DNA of 64,000 bases from Antedon mediterranea (Eukaryota; Echinodermata; Crinoidea; Comatulida; Antedonidae): the NCBI RefSeq assembly GCF_964355755.1, contig NC_092674.1, forward strand, positions 5,399,001 through 5,463,000, read 5' to 3'. The position numbers were made by a program, and so were the translations under genes. A model generated the notes under the pieces. The model saw only the letters and a program-made list of their open reading frames with translations. It was not told the origin of the DNA and did no database searches. Positions 1 to 15,200 of this stretch are shown here, in pieces (position 1 is the stretch's first letter; each line of letters begins with the position of its first letter).

Positions 1-227
1 TAATTGACATTTTATAAATTGTTGAAATTTCCTGTTATTAATAAATCTAATTATTCTGTAATTGTGTATAATAGATTGATAAAAAGAAACAGAAAGTTTG
101 TACTTAATTTAATATTACTTATTCTATTACTCTAATAAAGTTTAAACTTTGTTTTTAATTTAATAATTACTTTATTAATGTACTTGTGAACTTTGTTGTG
201 TATAATAATTGTATATCTTATTTGTAG

Positions 228-3200
228 GCTTACTGAACGATGTTGGGTTTAATTTCATTCGTAAATGCATAGAAGCTATTGAAAGTAGAGGTACGTAGAA
301 ATAAAATTATGCTTTTTTGAAACCTTAAAGATGACTAGAAACACTGTCTTAGCTTAGGTCTTAAGCCGGTTTTTTTTTAACATACCAGAGTTCTGGTAGG
401 GTTAGGGTGGCATAGGGCAAAGGCCCCTGGTTTAGCACTCCTAAGGAGCCCTCCAATGGTGTGTAGTTGCATTGAACTGCTCATGCTCGGGGGCCCTTTG
501 AGCCCTTGGGGCCCCTGGATTTAGCAAGTGAGAGGTCATAGCTGGTTGCACGTTTTCATCAAGTCAAAAACAGCTTTTATATTTAAATATTGATTTGTAC
601 ATTATTCAATGCTTTCAATTCATGCAAATAGATTTTCATAGTGGAAAACATTCAGTGTGCTGAAATGTACCAGAACATTACCCTCTCTGAAAGATGCACT
701 TGGTTTGCTAAGTGTACACTAGCCAGATGTATTGTATTAATTACATTATATACAAGAGTAGGCCTACCTGTACCCACAGTTTGGGGTGTACCACCACCTT
801 TGAACTTGACAACCTGACGAACAACCTTTCTTATACCGAGCTCCACCCACTAAGTTTGAAGACCGTGCGACCCCTAGTCTCTGAATAAAGCTGGACAGAC
901 ACGCATATATTTGGTGAATTATAATAAAGATCTGTGTACACTATCAAACTAGTTTGAGGTGCCCAAATATGGTAGTGTGTGTGTGGTAGTGTAGACAGAG
1001 CTTAAAATTGTTATTGTTATCTACAGGTATTGAGGACCAGGGTCTATATCGTGTGGTTGGTGTGGGATCTAAAGTCCTGAAGCTTACTAACCTTTGTTTA
1101 GGTAAGACTTTTTTCTTTCATTCTTTTCTCTTAAGAATTTTTATTTCTCTCAAATATTTAAATATATAGTTACATTCTTCTTACAACTAAACAAAGTATA
1201 ATATGGCAATCGAAATAGAAAAATTAAAAGTTGTTCTACATTTTTTCCAAGCAAGGCTCAAACCAAAAACGTAAGTAAAAGTAAGAGAACGGCCAAATAT
1301 AAAGTGGTATTCTATTCTCTGGCGTAACTAGCCTAAAATATTGTGCAAAAAAAAAGTTTTTTCCATGCATGATAGAGTATATAATGGGGGTAGCATGGGA
1401 GTGTAACTTATTTACATTCTTTTATGTATTTACAAAGAAAATTCTTCTTTTAATGTACCGTCCTGGTACATTTTCCACTATATTTTTGTTAAAATCTTCA
1501 GCTTTGTTGTTTGGGTTTTTACCGCTTTTCTTGTATTGAATCATATATACGCTAGAATGAATTTTAATTCAATCTACATGTTACTATGCTGTGCCTGAAT
1601 ATTCTGAAAAATGTATCTAATATTCTGTAATATATAAATACTATATAATATATAATTTATCCTTCCTCATAGTTAGTATTGCTACCTATCCTGACAACCA
1701 TACTGTAGGTTAAATGTTGTTGAACATTTCTTTTTTAATTTAAAAAGTATACAAAATCATAATTAAAATTAATCGTTATAATAGATTTAAACATAAAATG
1801 TATTTGTGTAATGTATTTGGACATTAATTAGAATTTGATTAATAGTGATTTCAGAAATAAACCACGCCTGCTAATATATCCTTCCTCATAGTTTAGTGTT
1901 TTCTACCCACGCCGGCAGCCATAGGTTGAATGTGGTTATTTTAAGTGTTTTGCCTGTCAAACACTGATGACTTTTTCCTACAGTAGTGAAAGTTGGTTTG
2001 ATTAAAATCTTAAACTAATTATCGTTTCCCAATTAGAACCAATTAGTACAATGCAGATTGTGGTATTCTTTGCTTCGTGTATATAATTATTACTGCATTC
2101 TGGTACAGTAGTTATTTAAATATTATAACGCATTTATGCAAAATTTTGTTTACACATTTGGTAATCTATGCAGAATTTTGTAATCTATATTTTTATATAA
2201 AGCACTCTGGGTAAAATATGTAAATGATATAATCTCATATTTATAAAACACTGGTGAATTTATGTTAATAATATTCGCTTAAGGTACTGGTAAATCTATG
2301 CAAAATTATTTATTAATCTATGAAACACTGGTAAATTTATGGAAATTATATAATAATTGAATTTATAATTAATGCGTGAGAATTTAGTAATGATGTAATA
2401 CGAAAATCCGACAACTGCATCACACATTACATAATAATTAATATATTACAATATAATAATTAATAATAGTAATTGTTTATTTTCTATAATTTTTGATATA
2501 GCAATGAATTTGATTTTGTTTCATTGCTGTCTATTATGTTTAAAGCCTGGTTTCCATAAAATCGCTACACGACAGAGCGTAGCGTTTCTATGGAAACGCT
2601 AGAATTTATCGGGGATCTAGTACGCGAGCGCTAAATATTCTTTGGTACGCGTATACGATTCATCGCCGACACAATCAGTACAGAACATGGTTGAACTTTG
2701 CCGATTTGACTGCGATGAATCGGGGAGCCTTCCCGATTGCGTCGGCAACATCTGCGCGTGTAGTGATTTTAATGGAAACGCTGTAGCGATTTTAATGGAA
2801 ACCAGGTTTTAACCACAGTTTCTTCACCATAATTGTTGTCTTATAGATAGGAGGAAAGGATCGAATGTAAATTTGTCTAATTCTGGAGAATTTGAAATCA
2901 AGACAATTACCAGCGCACTTAAGAACTACTTTAGGTATGTTGCTTAAACCAAATAAAAAATATAGAGTAATATAATAAATAATAAACAGTCAAGTTGTAA
3001 TAACATCTTTATTTTTTAAAGATATTGCTATGACGAAGGAATAGCGTTTTCCGGAAGCTTGACATTTTTTTCTGGCTGTTTTACTTTACCAACTTATTTT
3101 ATTTTGCAGTTGAGATCAAGTCACTGATACCCACAGCATTGTCATTTCTGCAGTGCTTATTTTATTTGTATCTCCATTGACATCCATCCACTTATACCCT

Positions 3201-6200
3201 CAGCATTGTCATTTTTTCAGTGCTTATTTTATTTGTATCTCCATTGAGATCTAGCGACTGATACACACAGCATTGGCATTTCTGCATTCCTTTTTTATTT
3301 GTATCTCCATTGAGATCCATCCACTTTACCCTTAGCATTGTCATTTTTTCAGTGTTTATTTTATTTGTATCTCCATTGAGATCTAGCGACTGATACCCAC
3401 AGAATTGTCATTTATAGCCACTGATACCCACAGCATTGTCATGTTTTTAGTAATTTGTCTTTAAATTTATAAACACATATTAATATGGGTTGTGTTTTTT
3501 GTTGTTGTTGCTTGTAGGAATTTACCAGAACCATTGATGACGTTTAAGTATCATTACAAGTTCATAGCAGCAGCAAGTAAGTAATTTATCTATTTTTTTA
3601 AAGCTCTTTTTACACTATCAAATTAGTTTGACAAAAAAAGTGTGATGTACCCAAATATGGTAGTTATATGCTTAAATACGGTAGTGAGATGACATCATCA
3701 TGTCCATATATGGGCACATCACATTTGTTGTCATATAAAGTTTGATAGTGTAGACAGAACGTTAAGGAATGCTTTTTGTTTTCTGTACTGTAACAATTCT
3801 TTAACTTTAGCCTGGAATTTGATTGTTGAGTAAAGGTTTCACCGATTTTGTATTTTGTAGAAAAGGAATCCAAAACGTTGAGGCTGAATGATGTACACAA
3901 ACTGGTACATCAGTTGCCAGAATCCAACTTTGAAATGCTTGCAGTCCTAATGAAGCATCTACACAAGTAGGTTTGAAAGTGTGGTCTTGTGGTTACAGTG
4001 CCCACCTTATAATTGAAAGGTTTTAGGTTCAAATCCAGCTAAAATCTTAAACTTTTACTTTGTTTTAATCTTTGATTGATTAAACACTACTACTACACAT
4101 AAAGTTCAAATGCCCAATCTGTGGGTGACAATGAATCAAATTGTTCTTTTTAGGGTTTCTGAAAATGACGATAAAAATAAAATGACCGTTTCCAATCTTG
4201 GAGTGTGTTTCGGTCCAACACTAATGAGAGCTGAAGAAGAGACTATGGCTGCAATTATGGATATTAAGTTCTCGAATATCGTAGTTGAAATACTCATCGA
4301 AAATTATGAAAAGGTATATACAATCAGTATGGTGTAATGAGATGGAGAGAAAATGTTGAATGACCTATTGGGAGTCTCAGACTACTATACGCACAGGTGT
4401 TGATGAGCTCAGACAACAGCCTTCTTCCCTAATGGTCCCTTGTGTAATAACTAGTAACCAGCAGTCTTTCATTTGTTACAGTGGTGGGTGATGAGGGGAT
4501 AAGGAGGCCTAACAATTGTAACATGAACTGCTGAACCCATCCAATCTTTTGTATTGCAATGAGAGTAGTTTTTCTATTGGATTGAATGTTGGAAAATAGG
4601 TGTTTTTACTACAGAAAAAAATCTCTAGCCCTAATGGTGTTAATATTCTTTATTTAAAGATTTTTACAAGCACTCCAGATGAGAAAGATGTGACATTCTT
4701 AAATAAAGCAGCCATCAATCAAAGTAACGCTAGCATCGGCTCGCCCCGCCCACATACAGGCAGCCTTCCATCGCAGCCTTCCTCAACATTCCAAGAGTCT
4801 CCGGCCGAGTTCCGAAAAACAGCCAAGTCGCTACCGACGTCCGAGTCTCCACGTCATAAAGAAGGTGGAACGCTGCAATCCGAACTGCTGAACGAGATTG
4901 ATTCGCACTTGCAGGAAAGAGGCTTGTACGTGAAGGGACCACCAATAGTGGGCCAAACTAAGGGACGGCCTAAGCCTGTGTACTCTGAAGGTAAGGGTGT
5001 GTACAAGTGAACACTGAGTGTCTGGCTTAGAAATGATAGTACATTGTAGAGAGAGATGATGAATGGTATTATATAGTGAAACATAACTTCAAATTTTACT
5101 GCAGTAGAACCCCTTTTAGGACATAACAATTCAGAGGACACCTCTAATAAGGGGACACCTCTTCAATAGGGTTCTACTGTACAGTTTAACATATTTATAT
5201 TATTATTATATTATTATTATATATATATATATACCGTATATTTCGGTGTATAAGTCGCACCTGTGTATAAGACGCACCCCCTAACTGAGAGTAAAATATC
5301 GGTATTTTTTATATCGTCGATGTATAAGACGCACTTTATATTTCATCAAAACAATGTTTTTTTAAATTGTTATCAATATTATTGTAACAATATATTTTGT
5401 TATATCTACAACGGAGTCTTTATTTAGGTTTTTTCTTACCTAGGCTCGGTCGCGCCCAGCCTCAACAAGTTCTTTCTAACTTGTTATTCATGAGTTTCGT
5501 ACCCGCAACATCGAGTGCATGACCGTGTGTGTAACATGCACGTGTGTGGGCTTGCCTCGCTCGATCATTTCGAGAGGGCGCACGTTTTCACGGACAATCG
5601 TATTCGATTAGTATCTATGTATCCGAGAAGTGTATACGCTAGGTCCATGCTATAATCAACTGGAGAATATACTAGTCGAATACCGTACACCATGTGGCCG
5701 CCGCCAAGAAGGGCTTGCGCTAGGCTAGGGGTACGGCGGTCGGCGATCGTGCGTATAACTATAAATAAATATAAATCGTAAGCGTTTACAAATGAAATTT
5801 AATCGGAGCGCCAAAAACAGCTCTATAATGAACAAATCTTTTCATCATATTTAGTATAACATCACGCTAAAAATCCTGCCTTGAAAACTAGGCAGAAGCA
5901 GGTTGCCGTTACGTTAGTACACTGTAGCTACAGTAGGCCTAGCCTACTCAGTCAGGCCATGGAGGTATCTTTTTTATACCTCCATGGTCAGGCCTAGGCT
6001 AGGCCTAGCCGCGCCAACAAGGTGACGATTATGTACAATCTGTGTGGTGAGGCATTTATGTTCGGTGTATAAGACGCACCCTTAATTTAGAGGTCAAATT
6101 TGCGTGTCAAAAGTGCGACTTATACACCGAAATATACGGTATATATAGAGGTTGCTTAATTTCTAAATACTATAGTTTTCTAGGTCATATCTCACTGCTT

Positions 6201-9200
6201 TTAAATTCGCTTAGAGTATCAAATAGTGTTTTGCCTTGTTTAGAATTATAACAAAAATTGCATTCAGCTTTTGAACTTTTGCATTGCAATGACGAGGTAA
6301 AAATTCTGGCCTTTTCACAGAGCTTTTGCAGTTAAATCGAAAGAAAAGTACTGTCATTCCTACAGGGCTATTTTATTACACAGTACCACATCAATATGCA
6401 GTACAAACTTACTTCACTATTAAAATTGACATAAGATAGACAACAATGTATTGATAGGTCTGCATGGGTTGCTGTTTTTCTTCATACATATAATTAAGCA
6501 TTTGAACCTCTATAGACTTTTCCCACCACCTTGGCTGTTCATGCAAAACACATCCCTGCTATCTATTTCATTTCATGATTGAAACCAGTTATCTCAAATA
6601 ACTGTCTTACTGTACATGAGAAAGACAGAAACAATAAATAAATTGTAAATATTCATGATATAACAACCATGGTTGGTAGTTTGTTGGTGCCACCAATTTT
6701 ATGTTGACAAACATTATTTTTTATGTATTTAAATATAAAGTGGTTTTTATGTTGTTGCATTTTTTCCATGCTATATATGTATATTTTAGGAAATGCTTCA
6801 AAGTGGCTCACAGTTACCATCAAAATGACTTGCACTTAATTAACATTAAATGACTCCCACAGTTAACATTACAATGCACATAGAAGCACATAATATAGCC
6901 TATAAAGGATAAACAATCAACCCATCACTCAATGTCATGAAGAAGAAGCCCATGGGCTTCTTTTTGAGGTTTTACAATATATGAAATGTTGGTCACGTTT
7001 ACAGATCCGCTGTACAGTTCCAGCAGTAGCACCGAATCGATAAGTTCACGTTCCTCGTTGTCAACTCATTCCTCGAATTCTTCTCCGCCCTCCAATAAGA
7101 AGAGCTCCAATTCCTTGAGCACGGGTAAGAGTGACATGTTACGTCTTGTGCCCCTGTCTCGTTACCATCTTCGTAGCCCTTAATAATAGTGAATTCTTTT
7201 GCGCAATTTCTATCGGTGTTGGTGAATTAATACTTTTTTGCCATTTTCAAAAATAATGATTTAGTTTAACAAACAGTTAATAACTTTGAGATATTTGATA
7301 TTAATGCGATCTGTGGTAGAATTATTAACTCATTTTTAGAATTGGAAATCATTTAATGTTATATCTCTGTTTAATACAATCTCTACAATACAAGTCAAAA
7401 GAAACCCATATAATTGCGTTATTAATTAAACCCAAATAAATAAGCACTTTATGCACTATGCAGTTGATTAACATTTTAAAATCTCAATTTTTAAACCTTT
7501 TGGTATTATACAGTAGTTTTATTAATAACACTTTTAAATATAGATCGATATTAGTTATTATTTGTATCAGTCACTTATAGCTTAAGATTGGTACACAGAA
7601 GAGTTTTATTGGCACACATTGTATTAGAGTTGACAATGACAATTACCTACCAAAAATGTTAGGTAAGAATGAAGAAGTTAAGAATGGAATTTGTATCTGT
7701 CAGCAACATTTATTTGAGCTCTGTCTACAATTTCGAACAAAGAAATATGATGTGCCCATATATGGACATGATGATGTCATATCACTCTCATATTTAAGCA
7801 TACCACTACCATTTTTGGGCACATCACACTTTTTTGTCAAACTAGTTTGATAGTGTAGTCGGAGCTTTGGTGAACTCAACAAAAACTCTTCTGTGTACCA
7901 GTTTAATACATTTTCTATACTGTGAATTTTATCTAAAATATAAATACTTTGTAATCCTTTCTATTACTACGTCTTAACTACATCTATTCTGTTCTTTGAT
8001 TGGCTGCTTGTAAATCGGCAGTTTTCTGGAGGTCAATTCAGATGAGGAAATATCCAAAATATCATACGTATCATGGTAACATAATAGTATCTAGATATAC
8101 ACACGCTTCCACAGTTTATACCACCAGTATTCTTCACATATGTTTTGTCATGTTTTACCGTCAGTGCATGTTTAAAGCTTTGTCTGCACTATAAAACTTT
8201 ATGTTGAAATTTGTATCTATGTCTGCATTATTTTACAACTTTTACTTAAACTCTGGTTATACTATCAAACTTTATGTGACAAAAAAATGTGATGTGCCCA
8301 TATGCTCAAATATGATGTCATCACCACCATATTTGAGCATATCACTACCATACTTGGTCACATCACACTTTTGTCAAACTAGTTTGATAGTTTAGACAGC
8401 TTTAGTTATTAGGTATCCTATCAATCAAGCTTTCCTTAAAGCGTAACTCCGTGTTTGAATTTCTATTGTTTATTATAAAACCCACTTAGATTTTAAACCC
8501 GGAGTTATCCTTTAACTTTGAAATTAAAGATGTATAAAAATGTGATAGGAAAATAGATTTTGTGTTTAGTTTTTTGTGCATGATTTCCTCTTGTTGACTT
8601 GATCCAAAGAAGAGCCCTTTTTAGTGTTATGAAAATGTAGCAGTCTGCTTTTCTTGAAAAACAGTTTTCTGTCTTTTCTCTTTTTATCAAATTTCTGTTT
8701 TTTCCCTATTAATTACTTCAGAATCATATTTTTAGTCTTCTTTCATCACATTTTATTCTTCTGTTTTTTACTTTCTTTTTTGTTATTACTACCTTCCAAG
8801 TATTTTCTTTTATTCTTCTTGCCTTTTTTCATTTTAGTTCTTTATCTTCCTCTTCTTTTCTTTGTTTTTCATTTTACTCTACGGTATTAAGTTGCACAGT
8901 TGAAATATTCTTCATTTTGCGATGATTTAAATTAGTTGTATTAGTCTGTTTACAACAACCATACACATGAACCAAGAATTTGAGTAATAATGTTGGTACT
9001 CATCCAGTATACTATTCTATCCTTTCTACACTTTGGTTTGTATAAAGCATTTACACACATCATGCTGCTTTTCTCTTAAGTTATGTGTTGAAGTATTTTG
9101 TTGTGTAATATTTTCTGTGTATAAAATATATCCTTCAATCCCTGTATGTAGGCAAGCATAAAGACAAAACCAGATATAGGAATGCACAGCTGATCAGAAT

Positions 9201-12200
9201 GCTAAAAGGCGAAAATGAGATCAATGAAAAAGGTTAAAATTAAAATAAGTTATTTTTGTATTAACACCAAATGTTTGTTGTTGCCAATTACTCCTTAATT
9301 AATACTTGAAGCTATGCACATTTCGCCCCCCCCCCCTCTCCCTCCTCTCACCTTGTTAATTGTAATTTGTAAATATAGTATAGATTTAATAATGTTCATT
9401 GTACTTTAAAAGTTTGTGTCTGCTTATCTATATACATACTATGTTCTGATTATAAGTGTTTTTGTTCACTTCATCGTGCCATACTTCACCATGCCATAAT
9501 TCACTGTGTGCCATACTTTACTACTGTAGTCATTTGTCCATAATATTAATAATATAATACAATCCACTGTAAATGTAAACATGCTTCATAGCCTGAAGAA
9601 TACTGGTGGTTTGACCTCAATGCTTTTCTTTTTTCCCCTTCACACCTCTTAAATTATTTTCTTTTCTTTATTTTCCTTTTCATTTCTTTAATTTAATTGC
9701 ACATTTTTATTTTGCCCTTTGACCTTTGACATGCTTCTATGTTCCTCAGGCCCTTTCTATGCACAGAATCACGACTACTTGTATCCCGTACGCCCACAAA
9801 TAAGGTATCCACTACCCAAAGGTGAGGCCATCTCCATTTTTTAAATTTTCATTATTTTTATTTGTTAAGTTTTATTTGTTTACACTTTAATTTCATTTCT
9901 TTGTTTTATTTTGATTTGTTTATGTTTGTTTTTAATAGATAACATTTTACTCCCAGTCATAGCTATCCTGGTTCTGTTCACGTCCATCACAAACCATCTG
10001 TATGTGAGCGTCAGTGTGTTCAATTTCTATTACTGGATCGTTTATCAGATAATTCGGTTTGAAAAGCTTTTTCTTATGTCCTTAGGAGGATCACAAGATG
10101 AGCCACCTCGGTCACCTGGAGCGGAGAAACGTTCACCTCGCTCTAAGCGATCATCGTGCGAAATCGTTCGCTTAGATTCAGGTTGATTGAATGTTTAGTC
10201 TTTGCGTTTTTGTACAATTTTCAGTCTTTGCGTTTTTGTACAATTTTCAGTCTTTGCGTTTTTGTACAATTTTCAGTCTTTGCATTTTTGTACAATTTTC
10301 AGTCTTTGCAGTTATTTTATTTTTTATCGTTTTTCTGAACCGAAGCTACAGAATACTGTGTACACTATCAAACTTAATGTGACAAAAAAATGTGATGTGC
10401 CCATATATGGGACACGAGATGTCACTACCATATTTGGGCACATCATACTTTTTTGTCAAACTAGTTTGATAGTGTAGACAGAGCTTTATGATTTTATTTT
10501 TCAATTGTTGTTTTGCTGTAGTTTTGGAAATTCAGTTTTTAACTAAAGAAATCTAAACAAAAAAATTTTTAAAAATACAACCGAGAAATCATTATTTATT
10601 TTTATATTAATGTGAAATTAACAATGTTGGATAAATGCATAGTTTTTAAGCTGTTGCACAGCACTGGTATACAAAATAGGAAAACAAAGTATATAAAACT
10701 TGTATTTATTATTAATGAAACAAATATACTAACCGCAAACAAGTTATTATTTAAAGTATTTATAAGTGAAATTATTTTGTTTTAAATGATGTATCAGGTT
10801 TTTTTTCTCAGTACTTTGTTTTGTTTTTTTTCAATGCTGATAAAATAACTTTAAAAAATAAACAACATAAAACATATTCAAAAGTACAGTGCATGAACTT
10901 ATGTTTTTTCTGTTATTAATCAAATGTCAGTCCTTTTTTTTTTTCCAATAATGATAACGTTACTGATATAAGAAAAACAACATACACATTATTCAAAAAT
11001 ACATGAACATTTTATGTTATATATATTATGTCTATTTATACATTCAGACAACTTTACCATGTTTTATTGCTTGCTATGTTACATGCAACTTTACATAAAA
11101 GTACCAGATGATAACAGTTTATTGTGCTACTAGTATACACACAAACAAAGGCCGTTAAAATTTGTAGGAAAAGTATGCTTTCAAAGAGCTATTCAGCATT
11201 CAGTATTAAAATACTGTACTTTTGTATTGTCATTGTCATAGTGCCATTGCTTTTAAATTGTTATTAACAATTTGCAATTACTGCCTAAATTTAAAGGAAT
11301 TGTTGTTCAATTTATTTGAATTTAAATGATGTTGATAATAATTGTTGTTCTGTTTTTCTTCTTGCTTCCATAAGTTCCTTCAGAAAAAGTACTTGCCCAA
11401 CGGAAACGTTAGTACCGTGTTTCTTATTCTATCTTTAAGTATCACGTTGTATATTCATGTTGAATTATGTTATGATGAATTAGATAGACCTGTAAATATC
11501 ATTAAAGTTCAAAGGTCAAGTGGTTTGGTACATATAATGGCAACCATTTTTCTTTACTCATTTTCACCATCATGTTATTTTTATATCTGACTCGGGTGTG
11601 AGCCCCGTTTGAACATAAACATGGGATTTTGTGTGATGTGTGTATTAAGCTCTGTCTACAGTATCAAACTTTATCTAATGTGCCCATATATGGACATGAT
11701 GATGTTATATCATTACCATATTTAGGCAAATCATACGTTTTTTTTCTCAAACTAGTTTGACAATGTCTACAGAGTTTAAATTTAAACATTTGCATGAAAT
11801 TTCTCAAATTTAGGAGTGGATTTATATCGGAGTCTATATATTTATTGATCTTTACATATTTTTTTAGAGTTATCTTCTCTGGACGTGATAAATGTTTTAT
11901 ACTGTTTTTTTTAATCTTTTGTTCTTTATCCTGTCATGTGTGTGTCATTTTCATCATATGTTTGTTAATGAACTTTATGACATTTTGTTTGTATATTTTG
12001 TGGACAATTGTCTACATCTCTTCATTTGTATTCTGAATATTTTAGTACTGATTTTGTTTACAGTAATAGAATTTGATTCAATTATAAAATTAAGTCTTTG
12101 AGTTGGATTTTTATTTTCATAATGTTATTTTTTCACTTTTGGAATTAGAAAATAAATATCATATTGGAATTATTTTTTGAAATACAGGTTTATATATACC

Positions 12201-15200
12201 TAGCACCTAAAACTAAAACAGTGTAGAGTGCAATCAATTGTTGAAATCTTTTATAGTATATTTGTTAATTTATACAGGGGCTTCCTCACTTGTGAGAAGC
12301 CTCTGTTCCAGTAAATATTAATTTAGTTTGGTTTTGAATTTTAAAGATTTGTTAACGTTCTTGTTTTCTTGAATAGGACGTACGAGTAGCCAACCACCGC
12401 TAGCGACAACGGATGAAACGTAAGTAGATAACTGTATAGAAACAAATGCATGCATGCTTCAATTTTGAAATGAGTACTATAGGTTCCCAGTAGAGGAACA
12501 TAGACACGTTTGTAACAAGCGCAGCATGAAAATAATGAGCTCCACTTTGTAAATATCTTAATTTCTGTAGTTGTAAATTCACATGCGCTTTTTCTGATTG
12601 TTACTAGTTATTCCAAATATGGGCATGGAAGGCATATTGAGAATTAAATTTTTAGATTTTGTCTATTACAATTTAATTTAATAGATTACAAAAATGTCTG
12701 TACACATGGTCATTAAAACATGGTGTTTAAAATTTAAACTACACTATACATGCATCTTAAAACATATATGTTCAAAATGTTTTGCTTAAGTTTAGTGGGT
12801 TTTGCATTGTGTTTATGAGGGCATTTGTATGTTTTCATTTTTTTTTAAATTAAATTTTGGCATGTTTGTTCTTGGCATTAGACTAGTGTTTGCCGTTTGA
12901 TTGTCACTTAAATATATTCCGTTTTATACAGAAAGTGTTTTACCCATTTAAGTGTTGCTGTAAATTTTTAAAAGATCTTATACCAACAAGATAGGCTGAC
13001 ATTATATTGTTTAGACCTTAGATGGTCAGGGGATGCCAAGAATATTTTTTATACCAAAGGGAGTTTTCCCTTGTGTTTTCTAACATTGTGTATTATTAGG
13101 ATAGGTGACTTTGCCATCTTTTTGGTATAAGATCTTTGGTATCATTATTTTGATACACCTTGTATGCCAACAATTTATTTATTTATATTGGCTGTATATG
13201 TTTTCTGTTATGTTTATTTATGTTCTATAGCATTAGTATAGTAAGAATTGATTGGCTAAATAGAAAGTAACTATATAAGCAAAGAACTTATAACACAAGA
13301 ATCTCCTGTTCTTCAATTTGCATTCAAAACACAGTATCGGAAGTACAGGGTTAAAAGGTCAAACTGGGCGACGCCATTTCACAGCATGGAGCAGCGCCCC
13401 CTCCAAACTAGGAAGTCAAGTACTCTACCCCCCTAGAGTATTAGCAGATCCCCTCTATGATTTTGACTTTCTAATTTGATGCGGGCGCCCTACTCCTCAG
13501 TCAATTACTCTACCCCCCTAGAGTATTAGCAGATCCCCTCTATGATTTTGACTTTCTAATTTGATGCGGGCGCCCTACTCCATGGCTCACAATGGCGCCA
13601 CCCATAGCTCTATTCTATCCCACAATGCCTTTCGAAATTGTTACGCGCTTCGGACGAACAGGAGATTCTTGTGTTATAAGTTCTTTGCTATATATATATA
13701 TGGTATAGATCATGGAGAAATAATCTAAATAAAAAATAACCTATTTCGCCATGTATAGATTAATACATTTTGTGTAACATTATTATAGAACATTTAAGTT
13801 TGTATAACTGTAGTAAATTAATTATTTCAATTTCAAACTTTTATTTCAACATAAAACCTTCTTTTTTTTGCTTAATTTATTTAACTAATTATAACACCAC
13901 TAACATTACAGAACTAATATCACATTAATATAACATGCACACTGTTTCTTTAATTTATTTATTATTTTTTTTATTTTTTATTGTTATTTAAAAGAAATTA
14001 AGTTTGTAAGTTATCTTTTTAGTTTCTATACAATTCTTGTTTGTAGATAATTTATAGATTTTTTTAAAAGTTAATAATGTAAAATATATGCTGTAATTAT
14101 ACTGCTTTTTTAGAAGTAAAATGAGAATATTATATTATCTTAACCTTTTTAAATATGTAATGTAGAGTAGTAGTAGTTATAATATACATTATTGTTTTAA
14201 AAAACATTTTTTTAAATATTTTTTATATGTATATAATATATATATATGTATATATATATATATGTATATAATATATCATTATATTATAATGATTAATAAT
14301 ATCAAATCACTACTAAATACACTAATGCTAATTAAAAGCTATTGCCATCATAGCTAAACCTGCAATGCTAAATTACAAACTCTGTCCATCACAAAAAGGC
14401 ATTATGGATGCTTAGTAAGTTTAAGGACATATGTCCTTTTATGTTAAAAAAAAAAATAATAGCTTTATTTGCTCCTATGCACCTATTAAGGGGACACCTT
14501 CAGGATCTAGCAAATGTCCCTTTAATAGGGGTGTCCTCTGAATAGGAGGTTAAAACATATATCTTTCCCCTTGTTTGTTTCATGAGAAAGTATCCCCTTA
14601 AATTTTCTTTATTAAATACAAAGTTTTGACATTTTACCAGTTTACAAAAAGCAAAATTGTCAGTTACTTTTTTCTTCATTGTGTACACACAGTGAAGAAT
14701 GCTTTATGCCGTAATACAGGCAATGCTATGCTATAGGCACAAAAGGTTATTTCAGTGAACCTAACTAACAAAACATGTTCTATATTACGGTAAAGTTTTT
14801 AATTGAATTTCTAATTTTTTCAATTAACATTTTGATGTCATTTGCTTGCTAACATTATCTCTGCTCTCCTTTAGTGTGCTGCGTCAACCAGCAATAGATA
14901 GGCGACCTTTTGAATCAACACTGAGCTTCTGGAAGAAGAGGTCTGTTGAAATAATTTGTAATCATATTAAGATGATAATAAATAGCAACAGAGAACAGTA
15001 TATAGTTCTGTTAAAGTATATATATAAAAAACATCACCAAAAGGAAATATTAATGACATTATCAATTTTGTTAAAAAAATGTTGTAATGTTCTGTATCAA
15101 TTGCCAGATTGTTCTTAAAGAAATCTTTTTTTTCTAAACCATTTTTCTATTTCAATTTTATGCACTAATTCAATTTTTTACACATATTGCACATGCAAAA

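Noticed and set aside
8654-8890. 78-codon hydrophobic ORF
   Set aside because: Pure T/C-rich intron sequence gives Phe/Leu runs; no conservation or splice signals.
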